A DNA stretch of 64,000 nucleotides, from NCBI GenBank assembly GCA_024449915.1, contig JAMZAV010000102.1, positions 1-64,000 of the forward strand, in the 5' to 3' direction. The position numbers and the translations under genes are program-made. This document shows, in pieces, positions 53,341 through 64,000 of this stretch. The stretch's first letter is position 1, and each line of letters opens with the position of its first letter. The stretch comes from Sweltsa coloradensis (Eukaryota; Arthropoda; Insecta; Plecoptera; Chloroperlidae). The notes beneath the pieces were generated by a model that saw only the letters and a list, made by a program, of their open reading frames with translations, was not told the origin of the DNA and did not search any database.

Positions 53341-54541
53341 GCATACTTAAGACTGTGACAAAATGTAATTTGTTAAGATTATACAAAATCTAGTTTACCC
53401 AACATGTATACTTTTAACTAAGAGACACCCTTTCTTTTTACGCCCTTTATTTAAGGAAACTCAATGAATAAATGTACTCTTGAAATGAATTGATGATGAA
53501 TGTTCTTGCTCTAAACTTCACAAATCTCATAAGTAAATGGTTTTTAACAAATAGATTTGAAGATTGTTACTAAAAGGTACGAAAGGATCACTTGTTGAAA
53601 TAACTTGAATACCTTAAAAATATATTTGCCTTGATTATTTTAATTGTTTTAATGTGATGGATCAATATGGCAAGCATTTATTGAAACATGTGGATTCGAG
53701 ACGGAAAATTATTAACATGTTTCGCATGCGACTTAATATTGATTGAATGTTGTATTTTTGAAACGATAACTCGGTTTATCTATGGTTCTAATTTCTAAAC
53801 ATAAATTTGACCATGTCTTCGACGAAAAACAGTTACAAAATCGATTCATTTTACGCTTTGCTTTTCCGTCTACCACCAATAATTTCAACAATAATAATAT
53901 CCTCCTCCCCCCCCCCCCCCCGTTTAGTTCAGAAGCGAATTTCAGTCATCGTAAATCTCAAATTTGTTTTATTTTTTCGTTTTTATTTTGTAATTATTCA
54001 TCACGTGCATTCACAATTTGTGACTCCAAACAATGCATGTGTATGTTTTTTAAGATCGATTACAAGATGTCATCGGTTTGAACGAATAATTTAGTAATTT
54101 TTTGTGCTAATAGGGTATGTAAGAAACATCTAAGTACTAACTAACTTAGTTAGTACTTTCTGTTGCGGCGTCAACACCTACTAGGCACTCAATGTTTATG
54201 GGAGAAATTATAAAACCGTTCACTGTTTTACGGTTATGAAACATAACATCGTTGATCGTTGGTTTACTTGATGTTTCCTACGTGTCTTTTTAACGTTGAT
54301 TCTCCACCATAAGAGTGTAGCGATGAACCCGATATGAAAATTATATTATCTAATATTAGATCTAACACAGTGAGGGGGAGGGGGGGGGGGAACCTTAAAT
54401 TATTCACAGTTGACACATACTATTTTTATTTGTTAATACCAAAGTTTGCTATATTGAAAAATGGGTGTGGGGATACTGTATGTGTTTGTTAAAACAGTTA
54501 CTTTATTAAATCTTTATTTTATTTCGCAGATTGAAATAATG
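53341..54541. other. Intron sequence, nothing recognised
   Basis: AT-rich with a run of 14 or more C near 53910 and a G-run near 54372. Frames of 99 and 95 codons crossing the C-run overlap one another and are not credible. Confidence 0.4.
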
Positions 54542-54847
54542 TCAGTAATGATATTCCCAATTGCAATAGAGTTTATACTGACCAATAATGTTGGAATGTA
54601 GTTTCTCATTAGAACAAAGTATTGCTTTATTTTCTTCAGTCTCCGTCATTATGCAAACTTCAAAATAATTGAACCAATCGAGTGTTATGATCTTCATTTC
54701 GAACGTAATATAACACTTTGCTTGTTTGAATTGTTGATACGTCGCAATGTGCTTGAAAACGAACGAGTCGCTTTGGCTCGAGTGCTGCATAGTGACTGTT
54801 TTCAGTGCCAAAACAATTATCACAACTTGCATTCGTGTGCCTCCCAT
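54542..54847 (-). CDS. Unrecognised 101-codon frame, possibly a first exon of a nested gene
   Basis: A minus-strand frame starting ATGGGAGGC with a good insect-type start context (ACAAAATGG). The N-terminus RMQVVIIVLALKTVTM is hydrophobic and signal-peptide-like, and the following residues (SDSFVFKHIATYQQFKQAKC) look globular. I do not recognise the family; a loose resemblance to N-termini of insect ionotropic receptors is only an impression. It would be nested antisense in the large Dscam intron. No downstream exon or poly(A) signal was identified, so a chance frame remains likely. Confidence 0.2.
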   Translation of the reverse strand: MGGTRMQVVIIVLALKTVTMQHSSQSDSFVFKHIATYQQFKQAKCYITFEMKIITLDWFNYFEVCIMTETEENKAILCSNEKLHSNIIGQYKLYCNWEYHY

Positions 54848-55477
54848 TTTGTTTCAGTTTGAGATTGTGTATTTAAGCACTTAGGAGCAATCTTCAAGCA
54901 AATGTATTTTGAGAGCTGAATAAATTATACTTTGAGAGAACAACAGCTGGCCTAGTGCGTTTACTTGAGTTTGTGTTGTATGGATGCAAACTTCGACTAC
55001 CTAAATACATTAGGCAAATACTGTTACTAAACTGTGATTTAAGTTACACTTTGACTGGTTTACGTCAATAATTTTCCTTTGGAGTTCGTGACATATTCTT
55101 GTTGCTAATACAATAATATATGTTTATTGTTTATCTTGTATTCGTTAATAAATCTGCATTTTACATTTGATGGCATCATATGAAAGCTCGAATAATTCCG
55201 ATATTCAATTCATGTTTTGCGTTGCAGGAAAATAGTAAACCGAATATTATTCTCATAGAAAGTTCTGCACTAAATTTGGAAATACAGATGTGTTTACTTT
55301 AACAAGGTCTTGGATAATCTTTGTATTGGTGCAAAGGGGTAATTAGATCCTTGGATTGTGCAGCAGATTCATAGAAATATCTTCTTTTGTTGAAGTTATC
55401 CCCCCCCCCCCTGACAACTAGAGTAAACGAAAACATCGAATATCATCCTTGTTTAAGAAAATATCAACAAAAGTACC
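54848..55477. other. Intron sequence, nothing recognised
   Basis: AT-rich, with a C-run near 55400. Confidence 0.4.
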
Positions 55478-55555
55478 GCATGTCAATCAGAAGTAGTGTT
55501 CGGTTTTTATAAAAGGATGTGACACACGCACAGACGGATGGACATAGCTTCCTAA
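55478..55555 (-). repeat. Dispersed repeat family D, fragment 5
   Basis: Reads CATGTCAATCAGAAGTAGTG, TTCGGTTTTTATAAAAGG, then ACACACGCACAGACGGATGG, matching the outer part of copies 1, 4 and 6. The core CCCGGCACCTCCACCA is not present in this fragment. Confidence 0.55.
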
Positions 55556-56909
55556 CCACATAATATGGATCTAGCAGGTCAACCATTGTTGAAACTGTCT
55601 CCTTGAATCCCCCCCTCAACCACTATCCCCAAAAGTATGGAAGTCCTCTTTATTTTGAAGAAAAACAATGCGTGCTTACATTTCCACCTGATCCCACTTG
55701 AAACCACGCGATTCTCCGTCCCCCACGCTGCGAATAAGATGGCCTGCTGGCACAGAGTTATGTCAAAGAAAAACACAAGATGCCCGCTGCATATAAATTC
55801 CCGTGTGCTAATGTCAAAATGTCATGCAAAGGTTAGTTGTGATTATGGTCTTGCATTCCGTGAAGTTGCGACTCAGCGCTAGGGGGATAATTCTTAATTT
55901 AAAATTAATTACTGTGAAATTCAAATTAAATTCTTGTCAACGAGTAACTTCTCACTCTGACTAACACAAAAGCGGTAAAATAATTAGAAAAAAATAGAAA
56001 TCGGTTTCCAAAGAAGTTGTTAGTACAAAAGTTGAACGTGAAAGTAAGTAAGCTGTTTTATGACTGTTATTAGGCCAGCGTTAAGTACACACTTTTGAAA
56101 ATGCTCATTAATAGTTTTTCTTTCTCTACACAACCTAATTAAACGAGGTTTCTTTCTGTGTGTTGACTGTGAAGATTCGTCCGAAGAAAGCAGCATTACC
56201 CAATAGCGGTGTAGCGTTGTAATCCTACCACTTTATTTGTGTGTGTTATTTGTGTACCAGAATAAACTATAATAATTAACGCAAACAAGTTGACCATATT
56301 ATTATTATAACTTCGCTCATTTTAAGAAATTATTACTTGGTTCAGTTTTAATTGGACTTATTTTAAGAAAGAATATGAATACGTTTACAAGGCAACGCAT
56401 ATTGGTTTTGTGTTTTATCTACATACATTGGTATGTTGAAAGTAACCAACATTCATTGTTATTGATTTGAACATATATTTTCCCTAGCATATTAATTACC
56501 CTTGTCTTAATTAGTGCACTTTATCTATGATAATTCGAGTAAGTTTTAACAAATGATAGTATTTGGTATTGCGTCTAAAATTCTAAATGGCTGATGTTTA
56601 TATCGGATGTGTCAGAGGATCTAGTGAGACACACAAAAATCTGTGTAAAAAGGAGATTTAAATTCAGACCTTTAAATTTTAAATCTAAACATCCCTTTTC
56701 GTCAATATTTCTTAAGTTTTAACGCTCATTAGTACTTAATATCTCCTGAAACTTTTCTGAAAAAAAAAAACATTAAGCTTTTAAAAACAAACTTAATTAT
56801 ATATGAGATGTTTCTTGAGAAATATTCGAAATAATTATTTTAAATACATTCATTAATATAATGAAATTGTAATAATTTGTGGAAACAATTGTTTTGATAA
56901 GAATCAATT
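55556..56909. other. Intron sequence, nothing recognised
   Basis: AT-rich. An 81-codon frame at 55637-55882 and an opposing frame at 55579-55776 lack recognisable domains. Confidence 0.4.
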
Positions 56910-57240
56910 TTCCGTCCGTCCTTGCGTCCATCTGTGCGTCCGTCCTTGTGTGCAACGTCTCACAATAAAAACCGAAAACATATTCCGATTGACATGCGTT
57001 AGTTTGCATTGTCCTCCAACACTGATGATTGTGGAGATCGGCTAATAAAACTTGGTGACCCGGCAGCCGGCACCTCCACCATCTCTCAACGTGAGGACGA
57101 GCGACGGTCACGTCTTAGCCGACGCTGCCTTTAAAACGATCAACGCACACAAAGTATTTAATGTTGTGTTCTTCTTCGGGCCTTTGTTTCTTCCCTTGAG
57201 TCCTTCCGTACCCGTGCGTGTAATAAATTATTATGTTATC
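56910..57240 (+). repeat. Dispersed repeat family D, copy 6
   Basis: Order of blocks: CCGTCCGTCCTTGCGTCC, GTGTGCAACGTCTCACAATA, AAAACCGAAAACATATTCCG, GATTGACATGCGTTAGTTTG, CATTGTCCTCCAACACTGAT, then GCCGGCACCTCCACCA (57066-57081), CTTCCGTACCCGTGCG and an AT-rich tail. With copy 3 it defines the full element, about 300 bp. Confidence 0.7.
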
Positions 57241-60200
57241 TTCAGACAATTGATCGCGTTTATTTGAAATTTTGTTACCTGATGACGAGAAATGCTTTCT
57301 ATTTTCTGAAACGTCGTAAGAAATTTTATCATATTTAATTGACCAACTTTTTATGAACTAATAACAGTTTAGTAATAACATTTTATTGATTCTGAGTACG
57401 AATCATACGCATCACTCAAAATGTCTAGTAGATAGTTTTTTTTTGCATATAAAAGTAAAATTTAATTAAAAATGAGCAAAAATATGAAAAACAGGTATTG
57501 ACTCTTAACTATAAAACATACTCTATGTTATAGTTTAATTGCATATCCTCAATAGTAAAGGTTGTTTAATGTTGAATATTTGTAATTATTCACATAAATT
57601 AACAGCGTGGTTCAATTTTAAATTGTACTATCCACGTTATTAACACAAAGTAACAACTGAAAAATGGTGCACAATAATTATTCGTTAAATCCAATTAATG
57701 CAGCTTTCCCATCATGTGCCTCCTGTTCGTTACCTCCAATATATTCTATCTCTTGCTCGCTCAAGTGTTTACCTTACAACCACCTCTGCAGTTTAATTAC
57801 TTTGTGTTGTTTATCTTCCTTTCAGCTTTAATTCATAACTTAAAGTGGCTCCGACATAACGCCACAATGCAAAGATTTCATTTCGGCTCCAGTTACTTCT
57901 TCATTAGTATTGCGTCCTAAATAATGTGTCCTCCATCATAAAACTCTTTGCGTGTAACCCGAAACTTCGGTGATGTTTGGTGTAGGTCACTTGGTTTCGT
58001 TTATCTTTCCTGGACAACGTTTAAATTGAGCTGCACACAATATAAACATGACAACTCTAACGTGAAATCTTGTACAACACAATTGATGTTAACTTATTTT
58101 GAATTTATCAATTCATGAGTAGTACATTATTACACCATAATTTTAGTCTTAATAGTTCTAATTTTGTACTGGTAACGTTGCACATATCGCAATTTAAAGC
58201 ATTTGATTTTGTACTGATATTTTTGTCGGTATTCGTGTTAATTTTATATTTAGCTATGATTGTATGTAGTGTATGTATTGTTTTTTGTTGATGGATCCTC
58301 TTAGCCTTGTAAAATGTGTTACATAATTATGCAATGTTTATTTAGACTTTATTTGGGAATTTTATATACTCGTTCCGATAATAGATGATATTACTAAATA
58401 AATTTTGAAGGCTTCGGCCATTATTTTGCAAAAACATTTATATATCTTAATTAGTTTATAATTTGTGAAATTTTGGTTTTTGTTTTTTTATTTAGCTGGA
58501 TCCTTGTGGTCACCCAACAATGGTTAGTCAGCGGCCAATAAATTGTTCTCTCTCAGCAACAACAAACCTTAATCCCGCCATCAAAAAAGACGACAATCAA
58601 TCAATCAATTAATCTCTCTCTCTTTCCTCTCGGATATAGTATGTATTATGTATGTTTTAAGCTTTGTAATGGTGTGCTATAGTAAAATGGTTAAACAAAT
58701 TTGAACATTTAAGCGAAAGATTGTTGTTTGTTCTCTTAACACAGGGAAATACCATTCATGGAATCTTATGACTCCATTCATAGTTATTCTTCTCTATGCA
58801 TATTTAAGTCAAGCACACAAATGGGGTAGTTTGAGAGATTTATTTTACTTTTTAACACTTCTTGCAATTTATCATTAAATTTCGATAAATTTTATCTAGT
58901 ATACTACTTTGTAAAATAGTATAAAGCTTTTTACCTACATTTCACACAAGATAAAAAAATCCCCTGAAATTTCAACCCTTCCACGTTTACACATTTATAA
59001 CCGCTTAGAGCAAAATATTTTAAACTGGTCTTTAATAAAATTAAGAGCTTTTATCGGATTGAAATTAAGTTATCCTATTAAAATGTTTCGAAGTGCTTTG
59101 TAAGTGTTGTTGACATAAGATAATGATCTTGAATAGGAGTGCTGAGTCATACATAAATTAATCTCTTCGATCAATTTTTTTTTGTAAGAAACCGCAAATG
59201 AAACATTTCGTGAAGTGATGTAAATCCCATCTCATTTCAATTGAATTAAATATATTTCCACAAGCCTCTGATATAGGTTCTACGCTATGGGTGCCATTTG
59301 GTTTCATTCGTAAAATTCGTTAACTGAGAGAATCAGTTAAATTCGTCTTTTTAGCGAGCAGCTCTTAATAGCCTATGACTTATGCAAAAAGTGATCCCCG
59401 GTGCCTGATAATCGGCTTGGACTTGAAATGATCCGGTTCCGCTCCACATTTCTATAGTCCTACGACCTTTTAGCTCTTCACTCGAAACCATGTAATCTCA
59501 GTGTCTTCTTGACAATATCTTGACAACAATGCCAACAACAACTTGACAATATGCAAATATTTGCTAACTTTATTATTGCAAACTAATCCATTTATAACGA
59601 AAATTTTGACGATGACAAGATATTCAGTATTAAAGCATGTAATTTTTAAACAACAAAATCTAAGGCTGTAGCGATATAATACAACAGTCTATTTGCAATA
59701 TGTCTGGGAAATTGCTTTGGAGCCATTTTACAATTTATAATGCCAATCAAATTGTTCCAGCCAAGTAAAACTTTTCTCAGTATGGCCTACTTTGTACGTA
59801 CAATTTATTGCGTTCTAAAAAGTGTAACCTTGCGGTCGTATGTTCATTTTTATGATCTTTACTACGACCTAACGCCCAGAACACGTTTTATGGAGAATTT
59901 TATTCTCATTGATTCTATGGCGTTGGCTTATAAGGCTCTGCCTCAACAAAACTAAACCAAAATAAATACTCGTGCAGACGACGGCTGAATGTCGAGCAGC
60001 TGAAACGGCTGGTGAAGCTTAAAATGCTCCTTAAGGACTATCTTTTTTTTTAAATCGCTGTGCAGGTACAACCAATCGAGGTCATCACTACAATGATATT
60101 TTAAGCCGAACATTATGTTTTGAAAATGAAAAGAAAACGAATACAAATTATATACACAATTCAATAATCTGATATTGCAATTTTCTTAATTATAATCATT

Positions 60201-60814
60201 GTGAGCCCACATCCCTTGAATACCCCCCATCCCCACCTCCACCCCCAAAACGCAAAAGGGTAGATTATTACATATTAATAATATATTTCAATATTGTGTC
60301 AATTTATTTTATTTAAAAAATTAAAATTCCAACACATTCAAAAACAAAACGATTATATTGTATATGCGAAAGCGTAACGACAAGTACACTGATAATACAT
60401 TAACTTTGTGCATATTGCTTGGTGTTGGATTTGTTGGATTAAATAATTATTACCTCATTACCATATTATATTATTATACTGCAAAATATCAAAATAATGT
60501 CATTACCCGGCACCTCCACCAAGAAAATAATTTACGTCGCATTAGAATAGCATTCCAAAATTTAAAACTAGCCATAGAGGGATTTAATTGCGTAGATCTA
60601 AGTGACTGTGTTTAAAATATCGCGATGATGTTAGCTCTGCGTCTGTTTCAACTAGCACGCAGCTCCTTTGGAAAGCGATTACGCACGCAAATTGTTTGCG
60701 TGCTAAACTCATATTAGTATTTTATTAAAAAATATTGTTTAGATTTCTTTATTTTTCTTTATCAGTCGTTGTATGTATACACACATATTATAAACTGACA
60801 TAAAAAATAATAGT
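57241..60814. other. Intron sequence with one solo core motif
   Basis: AT-rich, with a possible simple tail (AATCAATCAATCAATT near 58598) of an unidentified element and a solo core motif at 60506-60521. No exon, RNA gene or larger repeat recognised. Confidence 0.4.
60506..60521 (+). repeat. Solo CCCGGCACCTCCACCA core
   Basis: Exact consensus CCCGGCACCTCCACCA preceded by ATTA, without the other family C or D blocks in the flanks. Confidence 0.7.
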
Positions 60815-61436
60815 GTAAGTAAGTAAGTAAGTAAGTTTTATTTCCACACACATAGCATATTACATTATAATAATTTACACTTTGTGATGACCTCTAAGAA
60901 TATATTGTCTGGAATAAGTATTTATTTACTTATTCCTTAACAAATAAACTTTGTTATTGAGGTGTTTGGAAAGGTACAATTTGCTGTATCAAGCAGGATG
61001 CAAATTGAGATATACTCCGTCACATTTCTATCCTAAAAATAAGTTACTTGATAATTAATGCCTTAGTCTTAGTTTGTACATATCATAACAATTTTACTGT
61101 TGGCTAGTAATAGAATTTGAGTGCCTCGTATATAAAAGAATACTAATGAAACGAGAGAACAAGTATTTGTCTAGTTTTTCTTGTGGGCCGAGATTGGTTT
61201 CAATTTAAGGCAGTACATAAAACAAAGATAAGACATAAGAGACAAAAAGGCAAACAAATATTAATATCTATAGAAATAAGACAAACTATAAGACAAAATT
61301 TAAAACACAAGACAAAGAAAGGGGCCTACCATACAATATAGCTAGCCTATTGTGGAATACAAACATAACAATAGTACAATATATCTATATCTATTAGGCC
61401 TATTTAGAATTGTAGTATAAGATAGGCCTAACAGTG

Positions 61437-62021
61437 TTATAGTAGTTTGTCCTTCAAAAATTCCTCAATAGAGTAATATGCTTTGTTACATAGGAGTTGT
61501 TTTAGTTTGTTTTTAAAAATGCTCATATTAGAAATGGCTTTTAGACTTGTCGGTAGCTTGTTAAATAATTTAGAACTTATATAATTGGAGTTAAGTTGTG
61601 AATGTTTTCGCTTGAGATAATTAGTGTGTATGTTGTTTGCTTGTCTTGTGTTATGGCTGTGAATGCTATTGTTCTTGTCAATTTCTTCATTAATCATAGA
61701 TTTTTTTAAATTTAGTACGGATTGAAATATGTATAGACTGTAGAAAGTGAGGATTTTGTGTTTGATGAAGTGTGGCTTACAGTGAGGTTTAATGTAAGAA
61801 TTTTTCTTTTGTTTGAGTCCAAGAATATTTCTTATTGCTCTTTTCTGTAGTTTAAATATTGTGTCCGCTTTTACAGAGCTGCCCCATATATTGATGCCGT
61901 ACCTCATATGTGATTCAAAGTTAGCATAGTAAGCTATTTTTGCAGTTTTTGTGTTTGTGATTAAATTGATTGTTTTTAGTGAAAAGCATGCAGAACTTAG
62001 TTTTTTGCTAACATATCGCAA
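61437..62021 (-). pseudogene. RT element, C-terminal region (continuation of the pol pseudogene)
   Basis: A 194-codon frame. It opens at a TTG codon because the true reading frame enters from a different frame upstream. It encodes the segment after the RT thumb: RYVSKKLSSACFSLKTI, SHMRYGINIWGSSVKADTIF, KLQKRAIRNILG, then HSHNTRQANNIHTNYLKRKH, SKLFNKLPTSLK and a Lys-rich end. This is the standard C-terminal organisation of jockey/CR1-type pol. A second frame break lies near 62030, in a CACACACA run that separates this part from the preceding LGIHIDQNLNWHTH segment. Confidence 0.85.
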
Positions 62022-62180
62022 TGTGTGTGCCAGTTTAGATTTTGGTCGATATGGATTCCAAGAAATTCTGTTGTGTGAACTCTTTTTATCACGGTGTTAT
62101 CTGCCGTGTTATTGATTGTTGTTAAATTGTTGTTTTGACTATGAGTTTGTTTACTTGGGCGGAATTCTATGAAACTAGTT

Positions 62181-62906
62181 TTATTGGCATTTAGTAAAAG
62201 TTTGTGTATTTTGGAACCACTTAGTTACTGCGCTCAGCACTTCTTCGCTAATGACTATCAGATTGTCATGTATTTTGCTTCTTATTAGGATACTGGTATC
62301 ATCCGCAAATAATTCAATACCTATATTTTTCAAGATGTAAGTGAGATCATTTACGAATATTATGAACAATAGAGGGCCTAGTATGGAGCCTTGAGGAACT
62401 CCACAGTTGACTGCTTCACCATCAGATAAGTAACATTTCTCGTGATTGTATTCATCTGTGGTTTTAATTTCTACATGTTGCCTCCTGTCCGTGAGATATG
62501 ATTTAACTAGATTATACGCATGACCTCTTATGCCATAAGAGTGCAGTTTAGCCAGTAGTAACGCGTGATCTATGCAATCGAAAGCTTTCGAAAGGTCACA
62601 AAAGATTCCAATTAAGCGTTCATTTTTTTCCTTTCCTTGAGTTATATTATTAATAAATTTTTCTATGGTATTAGTTGTTGACCTATATTTCCTAAACCCA
62701 TTTTGGCTATTTGATAGTAGATGTTCTTTTTCAAGGAATGAAGTAATTCTTGTATGGAGTATTTTTTCAAAAATTTTAGAAAATACTGGAAGTAGAGAAA
62801 TTGGTCGGTAGTTATTTCCATCCGATTTGTCACCCTTTTTAAATAAAGAAGAAGGAACAGAAAAGCTTCTAATATTGAGCTCAATTCTTGTCTCACTCAC
62901 AGACAT
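62181..62906 (-). pseudogene. RT element, reverse transcriptase domain (frameshifted)
   Basis: A 241-codon frame covering RT motifs in order: KKGDKSDGNNYRPISLLPVF (motif 1), NGFRKYRSTTNTIEKFINNI (motif 2), IGIFCDLSKAFDCIDHALLL (motif A, catalytic Asp), GVPQGSILGPLLFIIFVNDL (motif B) and IELFADDTSILI (motif C, FADD). It ends at a premature stop after WFQNTQ because of a frameshift near 62200; the next frame continues with LLLNANKTSFIEFRPSK. The three catalytic Asp positions are intact. Because of two frame breaks and 5' truncation this copy cannot make a full protein. Confidence 0.9.
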
Positions 62907-62910
62907 GGAA

Positions 62911-63223
62911 GGTTAAGCTATGTATACTCTGACATATAATGTAAACAAAATCAAATGTATTTCATTCTGCGAAGTATTTAAATAAAAATATCGTTCTTAA
63001 TATCAAAATGTGCATCATCCTAAAACATTGATAAAGTGTAATTAGGGAAAAATACATCTAATCCATTAGAGCATAAATGCATAGTTTGTAATTCACAAAT
63101 TTCTGCATCGTGTTCAAGTGCAATAATGAATATAATTTCTACATACCATTTGTGAATGTAATTTTGAATTTTGAAAGAAACATTTACGTAAGTACCCATC
63201 GTAAGAGAGTGATTATGTTTCAG
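62911..63223. other. Intron end before exon 6
   Basis: AT-rich sequence ending with the acceptor GATTATGTTTCAG at 63211-63223. Nothing else recognised. Confidence 0.6.
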
Positions 63224-63347
63224 AACACCGCGGAATGACCCCTCCCCGGTTCAGCGACCGCGTCTCCCCCGGACCCTCCCCCGTCAGAGAGGGAGACTTC
63301 GCCGTCCTCATCTGCGTCGCTCAGGGGTTCCCACCCCCGGAATTCTG
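63224..63347 (+). CDS. Dscam: Dscam-family exon 6 (first half of Ig3)
   Basis: Internal exon of 124 nt with acceptor ATGTTTCAG and donor GTGAGT at 63348. The exon 5 G plus AA gives Glu, so the phases fit. It encodes EHRGMTPPRFSDRV, SPVREGDFAVLICVAQGFPP (first Cys of Ig3) and PEF, ending in the first two bases of the core Trp codon (TG|G). Splitting the Ig3 Trp at this junction, and a length near 124 nt, are hallmarks of exon 6 of Dscam genes, where Dscam1 has a large cluster of alternatives. It is very GC-rich against its flanks. Only this one copy is seen before the window ends, so whether alternatives follow cannot be decided here. The ORF is too short to be obvious without the splice sites. 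Confidence 0.88.
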
Positions 63348-64000
63348 GTGAGTGTTCGTCCAGAACTACGTAATATAAACACTTAAGGTTGCCCAAGATA
63401 ATGAGGGCAATTTTTCGCTATACTAAACGTAATTCTAGCTTATTTTCTAAGATTCATTACTTTTGTGCACAACAAGAATATTAATCTCATGCTTTTAATA
63501 TAATTTAAGAGTTAGAAGAAATTACGTCTCTAGAAGCAATGCTTTTTTGGATAATAAGTTCTGTTTTTAATATAAGCGGAATCCTTTGCTCCACTAAACT
63601 GTCTCACTATTGTACCGTTTATCTAATAACATTAAAAATAAGTACCACTTAAAACTTTTATATTGAAGCTTGCTAAGAGATTAAATGATTTAAAATTATA
63701 AGCGAGCCTTAAGTTCAACATGCAACAATCTACGGATCATAATGGAGATGGTCTTCAACATTAGACAACAATGAAAAATTTCGTTCGTAATTATTGCTAT
63801 CTGCTGCCATCGAGATGTGTTTAACTAAGTATGTTGTTATAGGAATGATTTTTTAGTATTATTGATAAGTTTGTTAACTTATTGTATTTAGCTGAATTGT
63901 TGTGAAGTTACTTATTATTCACGTGTATTGCAACAACAAAAATGTAAGTATAAAAAAACGATCCCTACTTATTATTGACAACATTTATTATTGTCATTTA
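63348..64000. other. Start of intron after exon 6
   Basis: AT-rich, about 650 bp to the window end. No second exon-6-like exon and no exon 7 (which would begin by completing the Trp codon) is visible. Confidence 0.6.

Larger units (their letters stand above)
60815..62910 (-). mobile_element. 5'-truncated non-LTR retrotransposon (jockey/CR1-like) with RT
   Basis: A minus-strand element of about 2.1 kb. It contains the reverse transcriptase and C-terminal region (62906-61437) and about 600 bp of 3' sequence. Its 3' end reads GGAAATAAAACTTACTTAC and runs into a short (ACTT)n repeat at 60815-60837, as is usual for elements that end in a short tandem repeat. The 5' part (endonuclease, N-terminal pol, any ORF1) is missing: the recognisable protein starts at the FKKGDKSDGNNYRPIS block. 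Truncation near 62900 is typical of target-primed reverse transcription. It is the best-preserved mobile element in the window. Confidence 0.85.

Overview
The window is intronic and exonic sequence of one large animal gene, almost certainly an insect Dscam-family gene (Down syndrome cell adhesion molecule), read on the + strand. Four exons are supported by Ig-domain protein signature, by AG/GT splice sites and by matching intron phases: exon 3-like (9140-9460, Ig1), exon 4-like (14723-14884, first half of Ig2), exon 5-like (44666-44815, second half of Ig2) and exon 6-like (63224-63347, first half of Ig3). Exon numbers follow the Drosophila Dscam1 layout. Only one exon-4-like and one exon-6-like exon were found, so a Dscam2/3/4-type paralog is more likely than the hypervariable Dscam1. 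The search was by eye, and the window ends about 650 bp after exon 6. The protein would be a neuronal cell-surface homophilic adhesion receptor. The signal peptide, the remaining Ig domains, the FNIII domains, the transmembrane segment and the tail lie outside the window.

The introns are about 5.3, 29.8 and 18.4 kb, AT-rich and full of mobile-element debris, while the exons are GC-rich. Layout: 1-9139, upstream intron with two adjacent copies of repeat family A, three (AAT)n arrays, a truncated non-LTR retrotransposon tail and a family D repeat. 9140-9748, exon 3, whose last ~97 bp including the splice donor is present four times in tandem. 9749-14722, intron with a 0.6-kb inverted repeat carrying a hammerhead-ribozyme-like core and a tRNA-derived SINE. 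14723-14884, exon 4. 14885-44665, a long intron with two foldback elements sharing a TTAAGGCTATT terminus, further repeat copies, a minisatellite, several tRNA-derived SINEs and retrotransposon fragments. 44666-44815, exon 5. 44816-63223, intron with more family A and D copies, retrotransposon fragments, and a 2-kb reverse-transcriptase pseudogene (60815-62910, minus strand). 63224-63347, exon 6.

The organism is an insect with a large repeat-rich genome. A hemimetabolous insect such as a hemipteran is a guess from intron size and repeat style, not something shown by a diagnostic sequence. The two most unusual signals are the fourfold tandem copy of the exon 3 end with its donor, and a 14-16 bp core (consensus CCCGGCACCTCCACCA) that recurs at 11 places in both orientations, some embedded in a recognisable repeat and some alone. 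No bacterial-type genes, CRISPR arrays or operons are present.
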